DNA from: Rhodospirillaceae bacterium | GTDB lineage: Bacteria; Pseudomonadota; Alphaproteobacteria; Rhodospirillales; Rhodospirillaceae | Assembly (NCBI GenBank): GCA_947476695.1 | Contig: CANJRD010000002.1 | Span: 186,001 to 250,000, forward strand | Reading direction: 5' to 3' | Length of the DNA: 64,000 nucleotides | Shown: one piece after another, positions 53,576 to 61,157 of the stretch | Layout: each line of letters begins with the position of its first letter | Numbering within the stretch: position 1 is the stretch's first letter | The notes under the pieces: generated by a model | Seen by the model: only the letters and a program-made list of their open reading frames with translations | The model's database searches: none | What the model was told of the DNA's origin: nothing | Translations under genes and position numbers: made by a program

Positions 53576-54808
53576 ATGACCCAGGGGCAGGGGAAGCCAC
53601 AGGAAGGCGAAGCGGGGCTCCCGGAAACGGGAGCCAGGGCCGATCGTCGCCTTGTGCTCGCATCCGCGATGGCCGCGGCCTTGTGGCCGACGCTGGCCCG
53701 AGCGGCGACGACGGCGCAGTCCGTCCGCATGCACGATCACAATACGCATACCCGCTTGGTGGTGGAATTTACGGGCGCGCTCGATTTTAAGATCAAGCGC
53801 ATCGCCGATCCCTACCGATTGGTAATCGAAGTGCCCGGCCTAGCGTGGTCCGGGCCCGAGCAGGCCGAAGGCGCCGGCCTCATCTCTCGCGTACAGTATG
53901 GCCGCCAAGGCACTGCCACATCGAATTTTTCAGTCGACCTGAAAGGGCCCGTGAAGGTCGCGCACGCTTTCGTGCTGCCGCCCACTGGCGCCACGCCGAC
54001 GCGGCTCGTGATCGACGTCGAGCCCGCCACACGCGAAGTGTTCCTTGCTGGTGCAGAGCCCGTATCGAGCAAGCAAGTCGCGCAATCGAAGACAAAGATT
54101 GAGCCGGTTCGTAAGAAGATTGTCGCCATCGACCCAGGTCACGGCGGCATCGATCCCGGCGCCATCGGCTTCAGCGGCATCTATGAGAAGGACATCACCC
54201 TTGCCGCCGCGCGACAGCTCAAGCAGCGTCTTGAGGGCACGGGTCGTTATAAGGCGGTCCTAACGCGCCAGGACGACAGTTCTCTCGCGTTACGGCAGCG
54301 CACCGAGATCGCGCGCCGGGCCCCGGCGGACATTTTCGTCTCCCTGCATGCGGATTCCATTCGCGATCCCGGCGTGCGCGGCCTTTCGGTTTACACGCTG
54401 TCGGAGAAGGCGTCGGACGCGGAAGCCGAGGCTCTGGCAACTAAAGAGAACCAGGCCGACACCATCATCGGCATGGACCTGAGCAACGAGACGGTCGAGG
54501 TGCGCAACATCCTCGTCGACTTGGCCGGCCGCGAAAGCCGAAACCTGGCGACCCATCTGGCGGGCCGATTGATCGGCGAGCTGCAGCGCGACGTCAAATT
54601 GCTGGAGCACACGCACAGGTTCGCCGGTTTCGCGGTGCTCAAGTCGCCCGACATGCCGTCGCTGTTGATCGAGATGGGCTATCTGTCCAATCGCCTGGAT
54701 GAAAGCGCCCTCAAGAGCGAAAGCTATCGCGGCAAGCTGATGGCGGCGGTTGTGCGCGGGCTAGATCAATATTTTGCCCCGACCCAGGTCGCCCGCCAGA
54801 CGACCTAG
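53576..54808 (+). CDS. N-acetylmuramoyl-L-alanine amidase with AMIN domain
   Basis: About 410 residues, AmiC-like. The N-terminus has ADRRLVLASAMAAALWPTLA, a twin-arginine-like signal, then an AMIN domain (about residues 50-160) and an Amidase_3 catalytic domain: AIDPGHGGIDPGAIG and IYEKDITLAAARQLK (zinc His and Glu), FVSLHADSIRD (zinc His) and LIEMGYLSNR (catalytic Glu). It hydrolyses the amide between MurNAc and L-Ala to split daughter cells. The start is uncertain; none has a clear ribosome site. Upstream of PBP1A as in many alphaproteobacteria. Confidence 0.92.
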   Translation: MTQGQGKPQEGEAGLPETGARADRRLVLASAMAAALWPTLARAATTAQSVRMHDHNTHTRLVVEFTGALDFKIKRIADPYRLVIEVPGLAWSGPEQAEGAGLISRVQYGRQGTATSNFSVDLKGPVKVAHAFVLPPTGATPTRLVIDVEPATREVFLAGAEPVSSKQVAQSKTKIEPVRKKIVAIDPGHGGIDPGAIGFSGIYEKDITLAAARQLKQRLEGTGRYKAVLTRQDDSSLALRQRTEIARRAPADIFVSLHADSIRDPGVRGLSVYTLSEKASDAEAEALATKENQADTIIGMDLSNETVEVRNILVDLAGRESRNLATHLAGRLIGELQRDVKLLEHTHRFAGFAVLKSPDMPSLLIEMGYLSNRLDESALKSESYRGKLMAAVVRGLDQYFAPTQVARQTT

Positions 54809-54934
54809 CGGCCCTGAAAACGCCACCTTTCGCTACTATACGGGGGACTTAGTGCCCCCTTGGTATTGCCCTCATGGGCGGGGACGCTCATAAACCGGTC
54901 GCGTCCGACTGCCCGGGCGCCGCAAAGGTAAACG

Positions 54935-57502
54935 ATGGACGCGAACACCCCGGCCGAGAAGGCCAAGGCCCTCAAGTCACGCGTAAAGACGTCAATCCAG
55001 AAGGCGTCGAAATGGAAGCTGGTGGCCGCCGGCTTCGCCGGGTTGGCCTTCCTCGGGATTGCCGGCGGGGTCGCTACGGTCTTCATGCTTTGGAAGTTCG
55101 GTCAGGATTTACCTGACTACCGTGCGCTGGCGAATTACGCGCCGCCCCTCATGACCCGCGTTTACGCCACGGACGGCAAGGTGCTGCAGGAATACGCGGT
55201 CGAGGGCCGCGTGTTCGTGCCGCTAGATGCGATCCCGCAGCGCGTCGTCGACGCCTTCATCGCGGCCGAGGACCAAAACTTCTATGCCCATCACGGGATC
55301 GATCCCATGGGCATCGCACGCGCCGTGTTCACCGCCGTCGAAGAGCGTCTGCAAGGCAGCGACCGGCGCATGAAGGGGGCGTCCACCATCACCCAGCAGG
55401 TCGCGCAGAATTTCCTGCTCGGCAAGGAATACAAATTCAGCCGCAAGATCCGCGAGGCGATCCTGTCGGTCCGCATGGAGCAGGAGTTCACGAAGGAGCA
55501 CATCCTCGAGCTCTATCTGAACCAGATTTATCTCGGCTACGGCTCCTATGGTGTGGCCGCGGCGTCCGTGAACTACTTCAACAAGTCGCTTGATGAGCTG
55601 AGCCTTTCCGAAGTCGCCTTCCTGGCCGCGTTGCCGAAAGCGCCGAACAACTACAACCCCCAGCGCCGCCCCGAGGCCGCGCGCGATCGCCGCGACTACG
55701 TCGTCAACCGCATGGTGGAAGACGGCTACGCCACCGCCGCCGAAGCCAAACAGGCGAAGCAGGAGCCGATCACCGTCCGCACGCGTGACGAAACGCAGAA
55801 GATCGTTGGCGGCGAGTACTTCGCCGAGGAAGTGCGCCGCGAGATCGCGGGCCGCTATGGTGACACCGCGCTCTATCAGGGCGGATTGACGGTGCGCACG
55901 TCGCTCGATCCGTTCCTGCAGGCCACATCCGACAAAGTCTTGCGCGAAGGCCTGATCCGCTATGACCGCCGCCATGGATGGCGCGGTCCTGTGACGCATG
56001 TCGAAGGCAAAGGCTCGGCTGCCCTGAAGGAAGTGCCGGCCCCGGCGGGGATGCCGGAAACCTGGCAACTCGCGCTGGTCGAGGAGGTCGCGAACGACCG
56101 TCTCGCCATCGTCCTCGGCGACGGCACGAAGGGCACGATCCCGATGCCGGAGCTGACCTGGGCGCGCAAGTGGCTGCCCGAGCAACAGCGCGGCGCGGCT
56201 ATCACCAAAGCCAGCCAGGTCGCCGCGGTCGGCGACGTCATCATGGTCTCGAACGAGAAGCGCCCGGATGTGAACGATCCGAACAGCGCGCTGATCGAGA
56301 AGCAATACCTGCCGCAAGGCACCTACGGTCTGCGCCAGATTCCGCAGGTCGAGGGCGCGTTGGTGGCGATGGATCCACATACTGGCCGCGTGCTCGCGCT
56401 GACGGGCGGGTTCGCCTTCGCCCGCTCGCAGTTCGATCGCGCCACCCAGGCGTTGCGTCAGCCGGGTTCCGCCTTCAAGCCTTTCGTCTATCTCACGGCG
56501 ATGGAGAACGGGTACTCGCCCTCCACGCTGGTGCTCGATGCGCCTTTCGTCATGGATCAGGGACCGGGCCTGCCGAAGTGGAAGCCGCATAACTACGAAG
56601 AAGGCGAGTACCTGGGCCTGGCGACGCTCCGCATCGGCCTTGAGAAGTCGCACAATCTGATGACGGTGCGCCTGGCGCAGGCCCTCGGCATGGACAAGGT
56701 TGCCGACACGGCGAAGAACTTTGGCATCGTCGATAAGCTAGACCCCTTCCTCGCGAACTCGCTTGGCGCGCAAGATACGACCCCGCTGCGCCTGACCACG
56801 GCGTATGCCGAGATCGTCAACGGTGGGAAGAAGCTGACGCCGACCCTGATCGACCGCGTGCAGGATCGCACCGGTAAGACGGTCTATCGTTTTGACGCTC
56901 GCGCCTGCGCGGACTGCAACAACGTGCTGTGGAACGGTCAGGAACCGCCGGTGCTGCCCGACAATCGCGAACAGCTGTCGGACCCAGCCAGCCTCTATCA
57001 GATCGTCCACATGCTTGAAGGCGTCGTCGAGCGCGGTACCGGGGCTGGCGTGGCCGTCGTGCGCAAGCCGCTCGCCGGCAAGACGGGTACCTCGAACGAC
57101 ATCGAGAGTGTGTGGTTCATGGGCTTCTCGCCGGACCTGGTGGTCGGCGTCTTCGTCGGCTTCGACGAGCCGCGCACGCTCGGCTTCCATGAACAGGGCG
57201 CGACGGTGTCGGGGCCGATCTTCCGCGACTTCATGCTGACCGCGCTGAAGGACAAGCCGGCGACCCCCTTCCGCGTACCGGAAGGAGTCAGTTTCGTGCG
57301 AATCAACCACGACACTGGCAAGCCTGCGGAGCCAGGCGATCGCGTCGTTATCCTGGAAGCGTTCAAGGACGGCGCATCGCCGTTCGATCCGCAGACGACC
57401 ATCCTGGGCGAGGGCGAGAACGCGGTCTATGCGGCCGGCGGCGCGCCCGCGGGTATGGAAGTCAACACCCCCGCCCAGCCACGCGCGGGCGGGCTTTACT
57501 AA
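54935..57502 (+). CDS. mrcA: Penicillin-binding protein 1A
   Basis: An 855-residue bifunctional class A PBP. An N-terminal anchor (about residues 29-53) is followed by the glycosyltransferase domain with FIAAEDQNFYAHHGID, KGASTITQQVAQNF and LELYLNQIYLGYGSYGVAAA, then an OB-like insertion, then the transpeptidase with QPGSAFKPFVYLTAM (SxxK nucleophile), EKSHNLMTVRLAQ (SxN) and LAGKTGTSND (KTG). It polymerises and crosslinks peptidoglycan. A 125-bp gap separates it from the amidase gene. Confidence 0.95.
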   Translation: MDANTPAEKAKALKSRVKTSIQKASKWKLVAAGFAGLAFLGIAGGVATVFMLWKFGQDLPDYRALANYAPPLMTRVYATDGKVLQEYAVEGRVFVPLDAIPQRVVDAFIAAEDQNFYAHHGIDPMGIARAVFTAVEERLQGSDRRMKGASTITQQVAQNFLLGKEYKFSRKIREAILSVRMEQEFTKEHILELYLNQIYLGYGSYGVAAASVNYFNKSLDELSLSEVAFLAALPKAPNNYNPQRRPEAARDRRDYVVNRMVEDGYATAAEAKQAKQEPITVRTRDETQKIVGGEYFAEEVRREIAGRYGDTALYQGGLTVRTSLDPFLQATSDKVLREGLIRYDRRHGWRGPVTHVEGKGSAALKEVPAPAGMPETWQLALVEEVANDRLAIVLGDGTKGTIPMPELTWARKWLPEQQRGAAITKASQVAAVGDVIMVSNEKRPDVNDPNSALIEKQYLPQGTYGLRQIPQVEGALVAMDPHTGRVLALTGGFAFARSQFDRATQALRQPGSAFKPFVYLTAMENGYSPSTLVLDAPFVMDQGPGLPKWKPHNYEEGEYLGLATLRIGLEKSHNLMTVRLAQALGMDKVADTAKNFGIVDKLDPFLANSLGAQDTTPLRLTTAYAEIVNGGKKLTPTLIDRVQDRTGKTVYRFDARACADCNNVLWNGQEPPVLPDNREQLSDPASLYQIVHMLEGVVERGTGAGVAVVRKPLAGKTGTSNDIESVWFMGFSPDLVVGVFVGFDEPRTLGFHEQGATVSGPIFRDFMLTALKDKPATPFRVPEGVSFVRINHDTGKPAEPGDRVVILEAFKDGASPFDPQTTILGEGENAVYAAGGAPAGMEVNTPAQPRAGGLY

Positions 57503-57603
57503 CGCGCCCATGACGCTGTAGGCGAACCGCCGCCCCCACAACCTCCGTGGACAACGGGTGAGGACCGTCCATAATCCCCGTCCCACAAGGGCGGGAGGCC
57601 ATC

Positions 57604-58515
57604 ATGGAACGGAAGAAATTACCCGCGGAAGCGGTCGACCTTTATTCGCAATTCATTCACGGCGAAATCGGCCGTCGTGATTTTCTCGACGGTGTGAAGA
57701 AATTCGCAGTCGGTGGTCTGACCACCACGGCGATCGTCGAGGCGCTGATGCCCAACTACGCTTTGGGCCAGCAGATCCGCAAGGACGACGAGCGCATCAA
57801 GGTGAGCTACGAGACGGTCCCGTCACCGGACGGGCATGGCTACATCAAGGGCTATTTCGTCCGTCCGTTCAGCCAGGACACCCGTACGGCGACGCCGACC
57901 AAGTTGCCCGGCGTTATCGTCATCCACGAGAACCGTGGCTTGAACCCACATACGGAAGACGTCGCGCGGCGCTTCGCGCTTGAGAACTTTATCGCCTTCG
58001 CGCCGGATGCGCTGTCGCCGGTTGGCGGCTATCCGGGTGACGATTTCAGGGGCGGCGAGCTGTTCGCCAAGCAAGACGCCGCCAAGCGGACCCAAGACTT
58101 CGTCGCAGCGGCGCGGTGGCTGAAGGCGCGTCCCGAATGCTCGGGCAAGATCGCCTCGACCGGCTTCTGCTTCGGCGGCGGCTTGTCGAACACGCTGGCC
58201 ACGATCCTTGGCCCCGATCTTGCCGCGGCCGCGCCGTTCTATGGCGCCGCGGCTAAGCCGGAAGACGTGCCGAAGATCAAGGCGGCGATCCTCATCCATC
58301 ACGGTGCCTTGGATAAGAACCTGATGGCCAACTATCCGGCGCAGGAAGCTGAGCTGAAGAAGAACAAGATCAAGTACGAGGGTCGGATCTATCCGAATTC
58401 CGTGCACGGCTTCTTCAACGACGCCACACCGGAACGCTATAACAAGGTCACGGCGGAAGAGGCCTGGACGCGCACCATCGCCTGGTTCAACCAGCACACG
58501 CGCGATCAGGCGTAA
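57604..58515 (+). CDS. Dienelactone hydrolase-like protein, probably Tat-exported
   Basis: A 303-residue alpha/beta hydrolase. A region near residue 23 reads EIGRRDFLDGVKKFAVGG and TTTAIVEAL, resembling a Tat signal placed after about 20 residues. The hydrolase core has GVIVIHENRGLNPHTEDV, KIASTGFCFGGGLSNTLAT with Cys as nucleophile (the dienelactone hydrolase hallmark), ILIHHGALDKN (Asp) and YPNSVHGFFND (His). Substrate unknown; such exported members are often labelled carboxymethylenebutenolidase. A strong terminator follows. Confidence 0.88.
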   Translation: MERKKLPAEAVDLYSQFIHGEIGRRDFLDGVKKFAVGGLTTTAIVEALMPNYALGQQIRKDDERIKVSYETVPSPDGHGYIKGYFVRPFSQDTRTATPTKLPGVIVIHENRGLNPHTEDVARRFALENFIAFAPDALSPVGGYPGDDFRGGELFAKQDAAKRTQDFVAAARWLKARPECSGKIASTGFCFGGGLSNTLATILGPDLAAAAPFYGAAAKPEDVPKIKAAILIHHGALDKNLMANYPAQEAELKKNKIKYEGRIYPNSVHGFFNDATPERYNKVTAEEAWTRTIAWFNQHTRDQA

Positions 58516-58530
58516 ATATCAAGCAAGTAG

Positions 58531-58565
58531 GGAGCCACAGGCGCGTGCCTGTGGCTCCTTTTTTT
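58531..58565 (+). terminator. Intrinsic terminator after the dienelactone hydrolase gene
   Basis: A perfect 12-bp stem GGAGCCACAGGC / GCCTGTGGCTCC with loop GCGT is followed by seven T's. It begins 15 bp after the stop codon and separates the gene from prfB. Confidence 0.95.
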
Positions 58566-58637
58566 GCGCGGCCTACTTGAGAAGCCCGCGATTCTTCCGT
58601 ACATAATCCGCGCCTCCGTATCAGCAGGTCCACAGTC

Positions 58638-59760
58638 ATGCGCGCCGACATCGAGTCCAAGGTCAACGAGATCAAGCGCTCGCTGGATTTGCTGCGGAGG
58701 CATCTTTGACTGGGATCGCGCGCTTTACCGCCTCGATGAACTGAACGCGAAGGCCGAAGACCCCAATCTCTGGAATAAGTCGTCCGAAGCGCAAAAGCTG
58801 ATGCGCGAACGCACGCAGCTCGATTCCGCCATCAGCGGAACGAAGCGGCTTGAGCGTGAACTGGACGACGCCGTCACGCTGTCCGAACTTGCCGACGAAG
58901 AAGGCGATGAGAAGGCGCTTGAGGAAGCGCGCGCCGCGCTGGCCGACGTGCTGGCGCGCGTGAAGGCCCAGGAACTCGAAAGCCTGCTGTCCGGCGAAGC
59001 CGACGGCAATGACTGCTATCTCGAAATCCACGCCGGCCAGGGCGGCACCGAGGCCCAAGACTGGGCCGAGATGATGGCGCGCATGTACAGCCGCTGGGCC
59101 GAGAAGAAGGGCTACAAGGTCGAGTACCTCGAAGAGAGCGCGGGCGATGGTCCGGGCATCAAGTCCGTCACGTTCCGCATGTCGGGCAACAACGCCTACG
59201 GCTGGCTGAAGACCGAGAGCGGCGTGCACCGTCTGGTGCGTATCTCGCCGTTTGATTCGAACGCGCGCCGCCACACCACCTTTGCGTCGGTCTGGGTCTA
59301 TCCGGTCGTCGATGATTCGATTCAAGTCGAGATCAATGAGAAGGACTGCCGGATCGATACTTATCGTTCCTCGGGCGCCGGCGGTCAGCACGTCAACAAG
59401 ACGGACTCCGCGGTGCGTATCACGCACAACCCGACCAACATCGTCGTGCAGTGTCAGAACGAACGTTCGCAGCACCAGAACCGTGCGAAATGCTGGGAGA
59501 TGTTGCGGGCGCGTCTCTATGAGCTCGAGTTGGAGAAGCGGGAGGCTAAGCTCCAGCAGCAGGAAGCCGCCAAGACGGACAACGGCTGGGGACACCAGAT
59601 CCGCTCCTACGTCTTGCAGCCCTATCAGCTGGTGAAAGACCTGCGCACCGAAGTCGAAACGTCGGACACGCAGGGCGTGCTCGATGGCGATCTCGACAAG
59701 TTCATGGCAGCGTCTCTCGCGGCGCGCATCAAGACCGGCGGCGACGTCCTACAAAACTAG
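58638..59760 (+). CDS. prfB: Peptide chain release factor 2 with programmed +1 frameshift
   Basis: RF2 ends translation at UGA and UAA. The first frame, [20 protein letters not shown] then RHL, stops at TGA (58707-58709). The sequence CGGAGG-CAT-CTT-TGA-C is the classical RF2 slip site: an internal Shine-Dalgarno, CTT slippery codon and in-frame TGA followed by C. Reading resumes at 58708 as [15 protein letters not shown]. The full protein is 373 residues from join(58638..58706, 58708..59760). Downstream are [11 protein letters not shown] with SPF (stop-codon recognition) and [15 protein letters not shown] with GGQ (peptide hydrolysis). Low RF2 promotes the shift, giving autoregulation. Confidence 0.96.
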
Positions 59761-59773
59761 ACAGTTCAGCTGA

Positions 59774-60553
59774 CTAAAGCCAGGGCGCGAGATACTTCTC
59801 GCCCATGCCGGCCTGACTGCGCGCTTCCATGTTGAAGGGGCCTTTCAGCGTGCCGATGAATCGATCCGCGATGATGTCGCGGAACGTGGCGTGTGGGTCG
59901 CATCCCTCCCGCGCGCAGACGAACTCGAACCAGCGCACGCCAATACCAATGTGGCCGATCTCGTCGCGATAGATCGTGTCGAGAACGTCGGCGGTTTCCG
60001 GGTCGCCGGCGCGGCGGAATTTCTCCGCCGTTTGCGGGGTCACGTCGACGCCGCGCGCTTCCAGCGTCAGCGGCACGAGCACCAACCGCGCGGCGAGGTC
60101 GTCGGTGGTCTTGGTAGCGGCTTCCCACAGGCTGTCATGCGCGGGGAGGTCGCCATACATCGTTCCAATCGCGGCGAGGCGGTCGACCAGCAGACCGAAG
60201 TGCCGGGCCTCCTCGTCGGCGACACGGACCCAATCGTCCGTGAAGGCGCGCGGCAAGCCGTCACCGAAGCGCGCGATGATGTCCCAGGCGAGGTCGATAG
60301 CGTTGAACTCGATATGCGCCAGCGCATGGATCAGCGCGATGCGCCCTTTCGGGCCAGTCGAGCGCTTGGGCATCTGCCCGGGCGAAAGCAGTTCCGGGCG
60401 CGCCGGACGCGCAGGGCGATCTGGTGGAGCGCAGGTGCCAAGCACCATCGCACCGCCGCGCCACGTTGCGGCGGCCTCGGCGGTCAGGCGTTGCTTGTCG
60501 GCAGGGTCCGCGGCGGTGAGCACCCCCACCGCCGCTTCTGAAAGCGAAATCAC
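59774..60553 (-). CDS. Ferritin-like DUF455 family protein
   Basis: A 259-residue all-helical protein of the DUF455 family. Metal-ligand-like motifs are HALAHIEFNAIDLAWD, VADEEARHFGLLVDRL and YRDEIGHIGIGVRWF, the E/H pattern of ferritin-like di-iron proteins; CDPHATFRDIIADRF follows. Reaction unknown. Its GTG start overlaps the bcp stop (GTGA) so it is the third gene of the glnE-bcp operon, which suggests a peroxide/iron stress link with Bcp. Confidence 0.85.
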   Translation of the reverse strand: MISLSEAAVGVLTAADPADKQRLTAEAAATWRGGAMVLGTCAPPDRPARPARPELLSPGQMPKRSTGPKGRIALIHALAHIEFNAIDLAWDIIARFGDGLPRAFTDDWVRVADEEARHFGLLVDRLAAIGTMYGDLPAHDSLWEAATKTTDDLAARLVLVPLTLEARGVDVTPQTAEKFRRAGDPETADVLDTIYRDEIGHIGIGVRWFEFVCAREGCDPHATFRDIIADRFIGTLKGPFNMEARSQAGMGEKYLAPWL

Positions 60554-61155
60554 AACCCGGCAATGGCCTTGCTGAGGTCATCGTAGTGCGTCGGCACTCT
60601 TACTTTGCGCCATTCGCCGCGCACGATACCTTTCTCGTCGATCAGGAATGTGGAGCGTTCGATGCCCATGAAGCTGCGGCCATACAGGCTTTTCTGAGTC
60701 CAGACACCGTACTTCTCGCAGACGGCGGTGTTCTCGTCCGAAGCCAGAAGGAAATTCAGGTCGTACTTCGCCTTGAAGCGATTGTGCTTCTCGACGCTGT
60801 CCTTGGAGACCCCGATGACGACGGTGTTGGCTTTGGCCAGGTCCTTCATGCCGTCCCGTAAGGCGCAGGCCTGGGCGGTGCAGCCAGGGGTGTCGTCCTT
60901 CGGATAGAAGTACAGCAGCACGCGCTTGCCCTTGAACTCGCTGAGCGAGATCGTCCGGCCGTCGCCGGTCGGCATGGTGAAGGCGGGCGCCGGCTTGCCG
61001 ACGAGGGACCCAACCCGCGCCGCGGGAGCTTTCGAAGCGGACGTTTTTTTTGCGGGTTTGGCGGTCTTTTTGACAGCCTTCTTCACAACCTTAGGGGTGG
61101 CTTTCTTCGGCGCTTTCGCGGCCACTTTCGTCGTCGCCTTGCGTTTCGTAGCCAT
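60550..61155 (-). CDS. bcp: Thiol peroxidase Bcp with histone-H1-like basic tail
   Basis: About 201 residues. The peroxiredoxin domain starts near residue 50: GKPAPAFTMPTGDGRTISLS, LLYFYPKDDTPGCTAQACAL (peroxidatic Cys in TPGC and a second Cys five residues on), GVSKDSVEKHNRFKAKY and KSLYGRSFMGIERSTFLID. It reduces peroxides with thioredoxin. The first 47 residues are unusual: Lys/Ala/Pro-rich, with 17 Lys or Arg in repeats like KKAVKKTAKPAKKT, as in histone H1-like proteins. This ATG has AGGAG at 9 bases; an ATG two codons upstream overlaps the glnE stop. Confidence 0.92.
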   Translation of the reverse strand: MATKRKATTKVAAKAPKKATPKVVKKAVKKTAKPAKKTSASKAPAARVGSLVGKPAPAFTMPTGDGRTISLSEFKGKRVLLYFYPKDDTPGCTAQACALRDGMKDLAKANTVVIGVSKDSVEKHNRFKAKYDLNFLLASDENTAVCEKYGVWTQKSLYGRSFMGIERSTFLIDEKGIVRGEWRKVRVPTHYDDLSKAIAGL

Positions 61156-61157
61156 CG

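Noticed and set aside
55223-56653. 476-codon minus-strand open frame
   Set aside because: Antisense shadow of the PBP1A gene.
58564-58707. In-frame upstream start for RF2 giving a single uninterrupted gene
   Set aside because: It would begin within the upstream terminator and encode a non-RF2 N-terminus; the frameshift site explains the gene better.
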